In this document: positions 1-10,203 of the stretch, one piece after another
How positions within the stretch are numbered: the first letter of the stretch is position 1
How the letters are laid out: the number at the start of each line of letters is the position of its first letter
Assembly: GCA_902604565.1 (NCBI GenBank)
Contig: CACKZF010000001.1
Span: 1 to 64,000, forward strand
Direction: 5' to 3'
DNA: 64,000 bases
Source of the DNA: an uncultured Pelagibacteraceae bacterium
Lineage (GTDB): Bacteria > Pseudomonadota > Alphaproteobacteria > Pelagibacterales > Pelagibacteraceae
The notes under the pieces: model-generated
What the model was told of the DNA's origin: nothing
Databases searched by the model: none
What the model saw: the letters and a program-made list of their open reading frames with translations, nothing else
Translations under genes and position numbers: made by a program

Positions 1-624
1 AGTTTTTTAACAAAGTTATCTCTGAGTCTTTTGCCTTTATTAATTTCATTTTATTTTGTCCTATTTCATCGTTTAAATGATGTTGGCATAAAAATGATGT
101 GTGAAAGTATAAATGAATGCTACGGTGCAATAAGTTATTTGAACAGAGATTTATCTAGCAATATAGGTGAAGTAACCTCAAAATTTCGATTCACTTTTCT
201 AGTAAGATATTCTTTGATTATGTTTGTTGGCTTTTTTCCTCTTTATTTATTAATAAAAAATTCAAAGTTTAACTTTAATTTTAAACTTCAAAATACTAAT
301 TTTTATCTAATATTTTTTTTAATAATACTTGCTCCTTCTTTTATATTTTATTATATCGCTCAAGATTGGGGAAGATGGGTTAGTATTAGTTATACGTTAA
401 GTTTACTTACTTATATTTTTTCATTAAAAAACAATTTTATAGTTCTTGATATTAATAAAATTGATTTTGTTGTTTTAAAAAACAAAACTATTACGACGTT
501 ATTATTTATAGTATTTGCATTTGGATGGTCTCCTAAAACTTTAATTAATGAAGATGTTAGTTCAATACCAATATATAGAAAGAGTGCAGAAATTGTTAAA
601 AGTTTAGTAGATAATGGTGGGTAG
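1..624 (+). CDS. Membrane protein, 5'-truncated by the window edge (polytopic, unknown function)
   Basis: Frame is open from base 1 through the listed ORF 31..624; several hydrophobic segments. Confidence 0.6.
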   Translation, partial: SFLTKLSLSLLPLLISFYFVLFHRLNDVGIKMMCESINECYGAISYLNRDLSSNIGEVTSKFRFTFLVRYSLIMFVGFFPLYLLIKNSKFNFNFKLQNTNFYLIFFLIILAPSFIFYYIAQDWGRWVSISYTLSLLTYIFSLKNNFIVLDINKIDFVVLKNKTITTLLFIVFAFGWSPKTLINEDVSSIPIYRKSAEIVKSLVDNGG

Positions 625-690
625 TAAAGGACTCGAACCTTTGACCCCCTCGGTGTAAACGAGATGCTCTACCAACTGAGCTAACCACCC
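615..690 (-). tRNA. tRNA-Val(TAC)
   Basis: Reverse complement GGGTGGTTAGCTCAGTTGGTAGAGCATCTCGTTTACACCGAGGGGGTCAAAGGTTCGAGTCCTTTACTACCCACCA: cloverleaf, anticodon TAC, T-loop TTCGAGT, encoded CCA. Confidence 0.95.
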
Positions 691-737
691 AAATTATGGT
701 ACTATTACATCAACAGATTAATAAAGTAAATTGTTTA

Positions 738-3125
738 TTACTGAATGCTGGCTTGAGATTTGTCGTCTTTTTTACTTTCAGACATTTTATCAACTTCAGT
801 CCATTCCACTGGTTTAAGATCTTTTGTTAAAGCAATTTTAAGCACTTCATCAGCTGTTTCAACTGGAATGATTTTAATGTCCTCTCTTACTTTTTTTGGA
901 ATGTCTACTAAATCTTTTTCATTTTCTTTTGGAATTAATACAGTTTTGACTCCTGCTCTATGAGCGGCTAATAATTTTTCTTTCAAACCACCTATTTGTA
1001 AAACTTGTCCTGTAATTGTTACCTCTCCGGTCATAGCAATCTCTCTATTAACAGGAATATTTGTAATTGATGAGACTATAGATGTTACCATGGCAATACC
1101 AGCAGATGGCCCATCTTTTGGAGTTGCACCTTCTGGTACATGGATATGAAAATCTTTTTTTTCAAAGAAAGGTGGTATAATTCCATATTCTAGACTTTTA
1201 GATCTTACGTATGATTTTGCAGCCTTAACAGACTCTTGCATCACATCACCAAGTTTTCCTGTTATTTGCATTCTGCCTTTACCTGGCATATTGACAGTTT
1301 CGATTTTAAGAATTTCTCCTCCTACTTCAGTCCACGCTAATCCAATCACAATTCCAGTTTTATCTTTTTCTTCTACTTCACCAAATTTGAATTTTTTAAT
1401 TCCTAAAAAGTCAGGTATATTTTTATCGTTTACATGTACTTTTTCAACTTCGCCACTTACAACTTTTTTAACAACTTTTCTTGTCACTTTAGAAATTTCT
1501 CTTTCTAAATTTCTTACGCCAGACTCTCTTGTGTAACTTCTTATAATTTCTTTAATTGTGCCATCTTCTAAATTTAGTTCTCCTTCTTTAACACCATTTT
1601 CTTTTACCTGTTTAGGTAGTAGGTACTTGTTGGCAATATTTATTTTTTCGTCTTCCGTATATCCTGGTATTCTTATAACTTCCATTCTATCAAGAAGTGG
1701 TGGTAAAATATTTAAAGTGTTAGCAGTTGTTACAAACATTACATCAGACAAATCATAATCAACTTCTAAATAATGATCATTGAATGCTGTATTTTGTTCA
1801 GGATCTAATGCTTCTAATAAAGCTGAAGATGGATCACCTCTATAATCATTTCCTATTTTGTCAACTTCATCTAATAAAAATAAAGGGTTTTTTGTACCTG
1901 CTTTCTTCATCATTTGGATAATTTTACCTGGTAATGATCCAATATACGTTCTTCTATGACCTCTTATTTCAGCTTCATCTCTAACACCTCCTAATGACAT
2001 TCTTATAAACTGCCTATTAGTAGCTTTAGCTATAGATTTTCCAAGTGATGTTTTCCCAACTCCAGGAGGTCCGACTAAACATAAGATTGGACCTTTAATT
2101 TTTTCCATTCTTTTTTGAACTGCTAAGAATTCAATAATCCTCTCTTTTACTTTTTCTAGACCAAAATGATCTTCGTCTAAAATCTTCAGACCTTTATTTA
2201 GATCAATATCTACATTATCTGTTTTAGACCACGGAAGATCAATCATCCAATCTAAATAATTTCTTACAACTGTTGCTTCTGCAGACATAGGACTCATATT
2301 TTTTAGTTTTTTTAGCTCTGACATACACTTCTTTTCAACTTCTTTTGGCATTTTAGCTTTTTGAATAGATTTTTTTAAATTCGTTGTCTCGTCCTTACCA
2401 TCTTCAATTTCGCCTAATTCTTTTTGAATAGCCTTTAATTGCTCATTTAAATAATACTCTCTTTGAGTCTTTTCCATTTGAGTTTTAACTCTTCCTCTAA
2501 TTCTTTTTTCTACTCCAATAATACTTGTTTCACTTTCCATCATCTTAATAGCTGCATTTAGTCTTTTCTTAACATCTAATGTTTCGAATATTTGTTGCTT
2601 CTCAGATATAGATGCATTCAAATTTGAAACTATATTATCTACAATTTTAGATGGATCTTTTAATTGTTTAATATTGGCTATAGTTTCTGATGAAACTTTT
2701 TTATTAACAGACGTTAATTTCTCTAATCTTTTTACAGCTGTAAGCGCAAGAGGCAATAAATCCTCATCTTTATTTAAAACATCTTTTTGATTTTCATATG
2801 TGCAAGTAATAAATTTTTCATCATCTTTAAATTCAACTATTTTAACTCTTTTAATTCCTTCAACTAAAACTTTAACAGTACCGTCAGGAAGTTTTAAAAG
2901 TTGTAATATGTTACTTTCACATCCATAAGAAAATACATCATTTTTTTTTGGATCATCAACTTCAGAATTTTTTTGAGTAACAAGTATAATTTTTTTCTCA
3001 CTTTTCATCACCTCATTTAAAGCAGTAATAGATTTATCTCTTCCAACAAACAATGGAATTACCATACTTGGAAACACCACTATGTCTCTTAAAGGTAATA
3101 AGGGTTGTGTTAATTTTACTTCCAT
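738..3125 (-). CDS. lon: ATP-dependent protease Lon
   Basis: Walker A GPPGVGKT, Lon N-terminal domain, catalytic PKDGPSAG motif. Confidence 0.98.
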   Translation of the reverse strand: MEVKLTQPLLPLRDIVVFPSMVIPLFVGRDKSITALNEVMKSEKKIILVTQKNSEVDDPKKNDVFSYGCESNILQLLKLPDGTVKVLVEGIKRVKIVEFKDDEKFITCTYENQKDVLNKDEDLLPLALTAVKRLEKLTSVNKKVSSETIANIKQLKDPSKIVDNIVSNLNASISEKQQIFETLDVKKRLNAAIKMMESETSIIGVEKRIRGRVKTQMEKTQREYYLNEQLKAIQKELGEIEDGKDETTNLKKSIQKAKMPKEVEKKCMSELKKLKNMSPMSAEATVVRNYLDWMIDLPWSKTDNVDIDLNKGLKILDEDHFGLEKVKERIIEFLAVQKRMEKIKGPILCLVGPPGVGKTSLGKSIAKATNRQFIRMSLGGVRDEAEIRGHRRTYIGSLPGKIIQMMKKAGTKNPLFLLDEVDKIGNDYRGDPSSALLEALDPEQNTAFNDHYLEVDYDLSDVMFVTTANTLNILPPLLDRMEVIRIPGYTEDEKINIANKYLLPKQVKENGVKEGELNLEDGTIKEIIRSYTRESGVRNLEREISKVTRKVVKKVVSGEVEKVHVNDKNIPDFLGIKKFKFGEVEEKDKTGIVIGLAWTEVGGEILKIETVNMPGKGRMQITGKLGDVMQESVKAAKSYVRSKSLEYGIIPPFFEKKDFHIHVPEGATPKDGPSAGIAMVTSIVSSITNIPVNREIAMTGEVTITGQVLQIGGLKEKLLAAHRAGVKTVLIPKENEKDLVDIPKKVREDIKIIPVETADEVLKIALTKDLKPVEWTEVDKMSESKKDDKSQASIQ

Positions 3126-3187
3126 AACTATAAATATGGATATTATATTTTATAATGCAATAGGAAACTTTTGTTATTTAACTCTTA

Positions 3188-4447
3188 TTAAGCCGCAGAA
3201 GTCTTTTCTGTTTTTGATTTGTTCTTAGTATGAACAATAATCGGCTGAGACGTGCCTTTGGTTGCACCACCATCAATAATAACTTCTTCTATGTTCTCTT
3301 GTCCAGGGAGATCAAACATAGTTTTAAGTAATAAATTTTCCAAAATTGATCTCAATCCTCTAGCTCCGGTCTTCTTGCTTATTGCCTTATTAGCAATATC
3401 TTTAACAGCTTGATCTTTAAATGTTAATTTTACACCTTCCAATCTAAACAGTTCTTGGTATTGTTTTATCAATGAATTTTTTGGTTCTTGTAAAATTTTT
3501 ACTAAAGATTTCTCGTCTAAATCTTCTAATGTTGCAGTAATCGGTAATCGACCAATAAATTCTGGGATTAGCCCATATCTTAATAAATCTTCAGGCTCTA
3601 AATTTTTCATCCATTCTCCTGTTTTTTTATCTTCTAAAGTTTTTACCTCAGCGCCAAAACCAATAGAAGAACCTTTGTCTCTTTGAGATATTATTTTATC
3701 AAGACCAGCAAAAGCTCCTCCACAAATGAATAGTATATTGGTTGTATCTACTTGTAAAAATTCTTGTTGAGGATGTTTCCTTCCTCCTTGGGGTGGAACG
3801 CTTGCTATTGTTCCTTCCATAATTTTTAACAAGGCTTGTTGAACTCCTTCTCCAGATACATCTCTTGTAATAGATGGATTTTCAGACTTTCTGCTAATCT
3901 TATCAACCTCATCAATATAAACAATTCCTCTTTGAGCTTTTTCGACATTATAATCTGCTGCTTGTAATAATTTTAAAATTATATTCTCAACATCCTCACC
4001 TACATACCCTGCTTCCGTTAATGTAGTAGCATCAGCCATGGTAAATGGTACATCAAGTATTCTTGCAAGAGTTTGGGCTAATAATGTTTTTCCACATCCA
4101 GTTGGTCCCACAAGCATAATATTCGATTTTGAAAGTTCAACAGTTTTACTTGTTTTATTTTCGTAGTTTAATCTTTTATAATGATTATGAACTGCAACTG
4201 ATAAAACTTTTTTAGCGTGAGATTGCCCAATTACATAGTCGTCAAGAACTTTGCATATTTCTTTTGGTAAAGGTAAGCCATCTTGATGTTTTACAAAATT
4301 ATCTTTGCTTTCTTCTTTAATGATATCCATACAAAGCTCTACGCATTCATCACATATGAATACAGTAGGTCCAGCAATTAACTTTCTAACTTCGTGTTGG
4401 CTCTTGCCACAAAATGAACAGTAAAGAATATTTTTGTTGTTACTCAT
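3188..4447 (-). CDS. clpX: ATP-dependent Clp protease ATP-binding subunit ClpX
   Basis: N-terminal zinc finger (CSFCGKS...CDEC), Walker A GPTGCGKT, ClpX signature. Confidence 0.98.
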   Translation of the reverse strand: MSNNKNILYCSFCGKSQHEVRKLIAGPTVFICDECVELCMDIIKEESKDNFVKHQDGLPLPKEICKVLDDYVIGQSHAKKVLSVAVHNHYKRLNYENKTSKTVELSKSNIMLVGPTGCGKTLLAQTLARILDVPFTMADATTLTEAGYVGEDVENIILKLLQAADYNVEKAQRGIVYIDEVDKISRKSENPSITRDVSGEGVQQALLKIMEGTIASVPPQGGRKHPQQEFLQVDTTNILFICGGAFAGLDKIISQRDKGSSIGFGAEVKTLEDKKTGEWMKNLEPEDLLRYGLIPEFIGRLPITATLEDLDEKSLVKILQEPKNSLIKQYQELFRLEGVKLTFKDQAVKDIANKAISKKTGARGLRSILENLLLKTMFDLPGQENIEEVIIDGGATKGTSQPIIVHTKNKSKTEKTSAA

Positions 4448-4535
4448 AGTTTCTATTTCGAATCAATATTAATACATTAATACATATGATACAAATTAAT
4501 CAAGTGGAGGTTGTGGACAAACTATATATTGTTAT

Positions 4536-5147
4536 CTATTCTCTCTTTTCTACCACTTTGTCTATCAGGCCAAAATTTTTTGCATTATCAGGTGTCATAA
4601 AATTATCTCTCTCTAATGCAGATTTAATTTCATCAACAGATTTTCCTGTATGTTTTGAATAAATTTCATTTAATCTTTTTTTTAAAGATAAAACTTCATT
4701 AGCGTGAATTTCAATATCTGTGGCTTGTCCTTGAAAACCAGCTGAAGGTTGATGAACCATTATTCTAGAATTTGGCAATGAAAATCTTTTTCCTTTAGTG
4801 CCTGCTGCTAATAAAAATGAACCCATGCTTGCTGCTTGTCCAATACATAAGGTGCTGATTTCTGGTTTGATGTATTGCATTGTATCATAAATACCTAGTC
4901 CAGCTGTAACAAGTCCACCAGGACTATTTATATATAAAGAAATTTCTTTCTTAGGATCTTCAGACTCTAAAAATAATAATTGAGCAGTAACTAATGATGC
5001 AACTGCATCATTTATGGGACCAACTACAAACACAATTCTCTCCTTAAGGAGTCTTGAATAAATGTCATATGCTCTTTCCCCTCTACTAGATTGTTCAACA
5101 ACCATAGGAATTAGGGTATTTAATTGTTCTGGTATTTTAATAGACAT
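4536..5147 (-). CDS. clpP: ATP-dependent Clp protease proteolytic subunit ClpP
   Basis: Catalytic Ser in GQAASMGS, His in MVHQPSAG; adjacent to clpX. Confidence 0.98.
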   Translation of the reverse strand: MSIKIPEQLNTLIPMVVEQSSRGERAYDIYSRLLKERIVFVVGPINDAVASLVTAQLLFLESEDPKKEISLYINSPGGLVTAGLGIYDTMQYIKPEISTLCIGQAASMGSFLLAAGTKGKRFSLPNSRIMVHQPSAGFQGQATDIEIHANEVLSLKKRLNEIYSKHTGKSVDEIKSALERDNFMTPDNAKNFGLIDKVVEKRE

Positions 5148-5179
5148 AATCGATTCGATTAATCTTATACAACTTGTGA

Positions 5180-6637
5180 TTACTTTTTGCTAACCTTTTT
5201 TGTTTTTTTAGGTTTTGATGCAAGAGTTTTAGTTTTTTTTCTTTCTTTTGATTTTGTTTTTACTTCCTTTTTTTTTGGTTCCATTTTTTTCTTATTTTTT
5301 TCACCTTCATCTTTTTTAGCAAGTTTAGCTTGTTCTTTGATGTTGTTTTCATTTTCCTCTTTTAAAATTTTCTCAGCTTCTTCTTTTGTAATTTCTTTTT
5401 TAATAGTTTTTGCTTTTTTCTTAATTTCTTCAATTATTTTTTCTTCGTAAATTTGTCCCCTTAAACTATCTATGGCTGCGGGGTTTTGTTCATAATAATC
5501 TTTAACAATCTTCTCTTGACCTGGCATCATTCTAAACTGTTTTTGTATTTCTACATTTATTTCTTCCTGAGATACATTAATTTTATTTTCCTCTCCAAAA
5601 GCATTTAAGATTAATCCAGTTTTAATTCTTTTTTTAGCTTGTTCTTCTAATGATTTATGATTTTTTTTAACTTCATCTTCTTTCATTCCTTGAGATAATA
5701 TTTTAACTTCCTGTTCAATTAAATTACCGGGTAATTGATCTAATTTTTCTTTCTCTATTTGCTTAAGAATTCTTTTCTTTGTAATCATGGCTAATGAATT
5801 TTTATATTCATCATTAATTTGTTTTGAAATAAGTTCTTTTAAATTTGCTAAATCTTTAGCACCCATATTTTTAGCAAAATCATCGTTAATTTTTACTTCT
5901 TCTGGAATTCTTACTGCTGTAACCTTACATTCAAACACAGCACTTTTATTAATAAGGTCTTTCTCAGGAAAATTTTCAGGCAAATTTACTACTACATTTT
6001 TTGTATCACCTAATTTAACTCCTTCTAATTGTTTATCAAAACCTTTTATAAATAAATCTTTTCCAAGAACTAATTGAGTATTTTTACCCTCGTTACCCTT
6101 AAATTCTTTGCCGTCAATAGTTCCTTTATAATCAAAAATTACAAGATCATTCATTTTTGAGCTATAATTTGCTTCTGCATCTTTAAAATTGTTTTGATTT
6201 TTTGCAATTTCACTAATTCTTTTATCTGTTTCTTTTGGATCAATTTTTACAACATACTCATCTATTTTTATTGAACTTAGTCCCTTAGCAGAAACCTCGG
6301 GCAATTCTGTAACTGAAATAATATATTCTAAATCTTTACCTTCACCAAAAGACTTTAAATCTATTTTAGGTTGTCCTGCAGGTTTGATTTTATTTTCTTC
6401 TAGAGCTTTTGTTGTCGTATCTTTTAGCAACTTATCAATTACCTCACCATAAACAGCTTTACCAAATTGTCTTTTTAATATTTCAGTAGGTACCTTGCCA
6501 GGTCTGAAACCTTTTATTACAACGTCTTTTCTTATTTCTTCATATTTTTCATCCATAAAGCCTGAGATTGTTTTTTTATCTATAAATACTTTAAGATCTT
6601 TTTCTAAACCTTTTTTATTTTCTATTGTTACTTTCAT
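5180..6637 (-). CDS. tig: Trigger factor with a Lys-rich C-terminal tail
   Basis: Ribosome-binding GFRPGKVP motif, PPIase domain, position upstream of clpP. Confidence 0.95.
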   Translation of the reverse strand: MKVTIENKKGLEKDLKVFIDKKTISGFMDEKYEEIRKDVVIKGFRPGKVPTEILKRQFGKAVYGEVIDKLLKDTTTKALEENKIKPAGQPKIDLKSFGEGKDLEYIISVTELPEVSAKGLSSIKIDEYVVKIDPKETDKRISEIAKNQNNFKDAEANYSSKMNDLVIFDYKGTIDGKEFKGNEGKNTQLVLGKDLFIKGFDKQLEGVKLGDTKNVVVNLPENFPEKDLINKSAVFECKVTAVRIPEEVKINDDFAKNMGAKDLANLKELISKQINDEYKNSLAMITKKRILKQIEKEKLDQLPGNLIEQEVKILSQGMKEDEVKKNHKSLEEQAKKRIKTGLILNAFGEENKINVSQEEINVEIQKQFRMMPGQEKIVKDYYEQNPAAIDSLRGQIYEEKIIEEIKKKAKTIKKEITKEEAEKILKEENENNIKEQAKLAKKDEGEKNKKKMEPKKKEVKTKSKERKKTKTLASKPKKTKKVSKK

Positions 6638-6647
6638 AATATATTTA

Positions 6648-6732
6648 TGGTAGGCGAGAAAGGACTCGAACCTTCACAGCTTGCACTATTGGTTCCTAAG
6701 ACCAACGCGTCTACCAATTCCGCCACTCGCCC
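6648..6732 (-). tRNA. tRNA-Leu(TAG)
   Basis: Reverse complement GGGCGAGTGGCGGAATTGGTAGACGCGTTGGTCTTAGGAACCAATAGTGCAAGCTGTGAAGGTTCGAGTCCTTTCTCGCCTACCA: long variable arm, anticodon TAG, encoded CCA. Confidence 0.95.
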
Positions 6733-6813
6733 AAATTTATGCTGTTTTATATAGTATTGATCTAATTTGTCCAATCAGAATAATAGTGTAAAAGGATATA
6801 AATATATAAAAAA

Positions 6814-7071
6814 ATGATAGTTTCACCCTGTATAAGCATTTGCAAAATGGATCCTGTAACTGGATATTGTTATGGCTGTGGAAGAAATAATGATGAAAAG
6901 AAGATTTGGAAAGACCAGAATACCAAAGATGAGTGGAAAAAACAAAATTTAAAAGATATTAAAAAGAGAATGCAAGGATGGCAGCTAGAAAGTTTCAAAG
7001 AATCTTATGAACATAAAAAAAATAATGGAATGTCGTTATTTAAAAAGAAGCAACTAAATGACTCAAACTAG
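6814..7071 (+). CDS. DUF1289-type small Cys-containing protein
   Basis: N-terminal SPCISICKMDP...CYGCGRN motif. Confidence 0.8.
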   Translation: MIVSPCISICKMDPVTGYCYGCGRNNDEKKIWKDQNTKDEWKKQNLKDIKKRMQGWQLESFKESYEHKKNNGMSLFKKKQLNDSN

Positions 7072-7228
7072 ATTAGTAGTAATAATTTATATAATTGGAA
7101 TTCTTATTGGAGCATTTTTTTTTGATTTGTGGGGTGCTGAAACGAGTGCTGTAAAAAGTTTAGCGGCGATGTTTTGGACAGCATTATTGCTTATAGCTAT
7201 TGTATTTGCTGATAAAAAAAAGGAATAA
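7058..7228 (+). CDS. 56-aa membrane protein (MTQTRLVVIIYIIGILIGAFFFDLWGAETSAVKSLAAMFWTALLLIAIVFADKKKE)
   Basis: ATG overlaps the end of the upstream ORF by 14 nt; two hydrophobic segments; ends at TAA 7226-7228. Not in the supplied ORF track. Confidence 0.7.
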   Translation: MTQTRLVVIIYIIGILIGAFFFDLWGAETSAVKSLAAMFWTALLLIAIVFADKKKE

Positions 7229-8083
7229 TTAATCTTTCTGTATTAATTCACTTATAAATAAATCTCCATTCCCATCTTCTACTGCTTTTTTATAAAAAGA
7301 TTTTTTTACATCAGCTAATTTTTCTGCATTGCCTGAACCTTTTAGCATTTCATGGATATAAGAAAGATCTTTTAAAGTATTGGAAGTTGAAAATTTAAAT
7401 CCAGTATAATCGTCTTTAAGTACATTATCAAAAATTCTATTTAAAGCTGTTGAGTTTCCAGATCCTAATTTTGCTACTGCAAAAAGTTTTTCTAAATCAA
7501 TATCTAATTTTTTTGCACTCTTGATGAATTCAATTACATTTGTTGCAGTACCGAGTGACAAAAAATTATTTAGTAACTTTGACTTTGCTCCTTTACCCAC
7601 TTTTCCGAAATGGAAATAATCTTTACAAAAAGTTTTTAAATAAACTTCAGATTTTTTAAAATTTTCATCAGATGCTCCAACAATACCTCCGCAAACACCT
7701 TCTTCTGCTTGAACGGGACCTCCCATTACGGGGCATTCAATGTAGTTAATTTTTTGTTTTGAAAAAATCTGTTCCATTTGAATAGATCCATTTTGGTTAT
7801 GTGTTGTAACATCAATAATTAAAGTATTATCTTTTAGTAAATTTGAGACTTTATCAGCAATACTTAGGGCGATTGGAGTATTAGTCACACAAAGAAATAA
7901 TGCATCTAAATTTTTTTCACACAATTCATTGTAAGATTTTACCTCAATAGCACCATCGCTTACAATCTTATCTATCGGTGCCCTTTTTTTGTTTGCAATA
8001 ACAAATAAGTTATTTCCTTTTTTTAAAATATTTTTGGCTATCCCATAACCCATATAACCAACACCAATAAATCCTACATTCAT
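7229..8083 (-). CDS. NAD(P)-dependent 3-hydroxyisobutyrate/beta-hydroxyacid dehydrogenase family protein
   Basis: N-terminal GVGYMGYGIAKN Rossmann motif, GGPVQAEEG motif. Confidence 0.85.
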   Translation of the reverse strand: MNVGFIGVGYMGYGIAKNILKKGNNLFVIANKKRAPIDKIVSDGAIEVKSYNELCEKNLDALFLCVTNTPIALSIADKVSNLLKDNTLIIDVTTHNQNGSIQMEQIFSKQKINYIECPVMGGPVQAEEGVCGGIVGASDENFKKSEVYLKTFCKDYFHFGKVGKGAKSKLLNNFLSLGTATNVIEFIKSAKKLDIDLEKLFAVAKLGSGNSTALNRIFDNVLKDDYTGFKFSTSNTLKDLSYIHEMLKGSGNAEKLADVKKSFYKKAVEDGNGDLFISELIQKD

Positions 8084-8131
8084 AATTTTATTTACAAATA
8101 TATTATAAGAAATAAAAATAAAATATCCTTT

Positions 8132-8818
8132 ATGAAAAAAAAATTCTTAAAACTAGAGAAATCAATAGTTAATTGTATAAAGTGCCCAAGATTAGTTAAA
8201 TTTAGAAATAAAATTGCCTTAGATAAGAGAAAACAATTTATTCATGAGAACTATTGGGGTAAGCCTGTTTCAGGATTTGGAGATCCTAATGCAAAAATTT
8301 TAATAGTAGGTCTTGCTCCAGCCGCACATGGTGGTAATAGAACTGGAAGAGCTTTTACAGGAGATAAATCGGGGGACTTTCTATTCAACTGTCTTCACAA
8401 GGCTAAAATTGCTAATCAGCATTTTTCTGTATCTTTAAATGATGGTCTTAAATTAAATTCAGCTTATATAACTAATATTTTAAAATGTGTTCCACCTGAA
8501 GATAAACCCTTAGATAATGAACTTAACAATTGTTTATCATACTTTGAAAATGAAATTTCTAATATAAAAAAACTAAAAATAATAATAACTCTTGGGAAAG
8601 TTGCATTCGATAATTGTATTAAATTTTATAAAAAAAAATATAATTTTAATAAAAATATTCATTTTAAACATGGTAAATTTTATAAATTACCTGATAATAT
8701 AACATTACTTCCTTGTTATCATCCGAGTCCAAGAAACGTAAATACAAAAATTGTTTCTAAAACAAAAATGATTAATATATTTAAAAAAGCATTAAAAATA
8801 ATTAATGGATATAATTAA
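8132..8818 (+). CDS. Uracil-DNA glycosylase family protein (Fe-S, type 5/UdgB-like)
   Basis: CIKCPRLV Cys motif, GLAPAAHGGNRTGRAFTGD motif, HPSPRN C-terminal motif. Confidence 0.85.
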   Translation: MKKKFLKLEKSIVNCIKCPRLVKFRNKIALDKRKQFIHENYWGKPVSGFGDPNAKILIVGLAPAAHGGNRTGRAFTGDKSGDFLFNCLHKAKIANQHFSVSLNDGLKLNSAYITNILKCVPPEDKPLDNELNNCLSYFENEISNIKKLKIIITLGKVAFDNCIKFYKKKYNFNKNIHFKHGKFYKLPDNITLLPCYHPSPRNVNTKIVSKTKMINIFKKALKIINGYN

Positions 8819-9605
8819 TAGAAAATATAGAGACTTAGAATTTTATATTGATGAATTTAAGCAAGCTAAACCCTTTCCTCATATAATTTTAGATAATTTT
8901 TTAGATGAGTCATTTTTTCAAAATCTTGTTGTTGAAAATATAAATCTTAACAAAAAAGAAGGTTCTTCTTTTAATACTGATATAGAAACAAATAAATGGA
9001 CAAGTAAAAATGTTGAGTTAAGCGAAAATATTTCAAGAATTGTTGATACACTTTATACAAGTAAGTTTATTGGCGAGCTAGCTAAACTTAGTGGAATTAA
9101 AGATTTATTTTCAACTAATTCAGGAAATACTGCTTTAGCTAATTATCATGAAATGTATGAGTCTGGTTTCTTGGGTACTCATGTTGATCATTCATCTGAA
9201 CCAGATACCGGTTTGCCACATGTTTTAAATATAATTTTATACCTGACAAAAAATTGGAATGTATCTTGGGGTGGATCTACCGTGCTTGCAAATAAAAATG
9301 GAAGACAAATTGAAAAAACAATTGATTTTATACCTAATAGGGCCGTTATATTTTTACATACACCTTTTACATTTCATGGAGTATCTAAAATTAAAAATAA
9401 TCTTTTGAAAAGATCAACAATTTATGTCGATTATTATTCGAAAAATAAAAATCCCTATTCACATTTAAGTTTGAATTTTAAGAATGTATGGTTTAAACAT
9501 CCAACAACATTCATCCTTCCAAATTTTAAAGATTATTTTTTAAAAAAAAATCGGGAATACTTAAAGAAAATGTTTAAACATAAAATAAAATCTATTTTAT
9601 ATTAA
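8805..9605 (+). CDS. 2OG-Fe(II) oxygenase family protein
   Basis: HVDHSSEPDTG (HxD), downstream HGVSKI and R for 2OG binding. Confidence 0.75.
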   Translation: MDIINRKYRDLEFYIDEFKQAKPFPHIILDNFLDESFFQNLVVENINLNKKEGSSFNTDIETNKWTSKNVELSENISRIVDTLYTSKFIGELAKLSGIKDLFSTNSGNTALANYHEMYESGFLGTHVDHSSEPDTGLPHVLNIILYLTKNWNVSWGGSTVLANKNGRQIEKTIDFIPNRAVIFLHTPFTFHGVSKIKNNLLKRSTIYVDYYSKNKNPYSHLSLNFKNVWFKHPTTFILPNFKDYFLKKNREYLKKMFKHKIKSILY

Positions 9606-10024
9606 ATTTTGATACTGTCACAAAAGTATGGTTTAAAATTATTTAGTATAATCTCTGGAATTCTTACAGGTTTACCTTTTTCATTTATAAAAACTAAATG
9701 GACTTGACATTCAACTACGATAAACTCTTCGTTTGATATTAATTGACTCATGATTAAAGAAGATTTAGTAGCTGATTTAATAAATGATTTAATTGTTAAT
9801 TCATTTTCTAAGTATGAAGGTTTTTTGTAATCAATGTTGCAAGATTTAACGATAATATTAATACCAAATTTATCTTTTATTTGATAGTTGCTTAATCCTA
9901 TATTAGCCAAGGCTTCTGTTCTGGCTCTTTCAATGTATTTAAGATAATTTGCATAATAAACTATGCCTCCAGCGTCTGTATCCTCATAGTAGACTTTAAT
10001 TTTGTGATAAAAATTTTTGTGCAT
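9602..10024 (-). CDS. ybgC: Acyl-CoA thioesterase YbgC-like
   Basis: YYEDTDAGGIVYYANYLKYIERAR 4HBT hotdog signature. Confidence 0.9.
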   Translation of the reverse strand: MHKNFYHKIKVYYEDTDAGGIVYYANYLKYIERARTEALANIGLSNYQIKDKFGINIIVKSCNIDYKKPSYLENELTIKSFIKSATKSSLIMSQLISNEEFIVVECQVHLVFINEKGKPVRIPEIILNNFKPYFCDSIKI

Positions 10025-10061
10025 TTGAAGATATTAACAAAAAATAAGATACAATCAAAAG

Positions 10062-10199
10062 ATGAAAGTTTATATATTTTGGTTAATAGGTGTAACTGTG
10101 TGGAACTTTGGATATCCTGAAGCTGATCCAATCCTAGATGTTTTGGCTGCAATAATACTGTCTTTATTAAGTTTTGGTTTAAAAAAGTATCTTAATTAA
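10062..10199 (+). CDS. 45-aa membrane protein (MKVYIFWLIGVTVWNFGYPEADPILDVLAAIILSLLSFGLKKYLN)
   Basis: ATG 10062 to TAA 10199, two hydrophobic segments, fills the gap between neighbours. Not in the ORF track. Confidence 0.65.
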   Translation: MKVYIFWLIGVTVWNFGYPEADPILDVLAAIILSLLSFGLKKYLN

Positions 10200-10203
10200 A
10201 CTT

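Noticed and set aside
760-1758. Plus-strand ORFs within the lon region
   Set aside because: Fully antisense to lon; Ser/Phe-rich antisense translations with no motif.
5187-6077. Plus-strand ORFs over tig
   Set aside because: Antisense of a Lys-rich coding region giving Phe/Ser-rich peptides; no independent support.
9961-10152. 63-aa minus-strand ORF
   Set aside because: Overlaps the ybgC start and the better-supported plus-strand 45-aa ORF; no motif.
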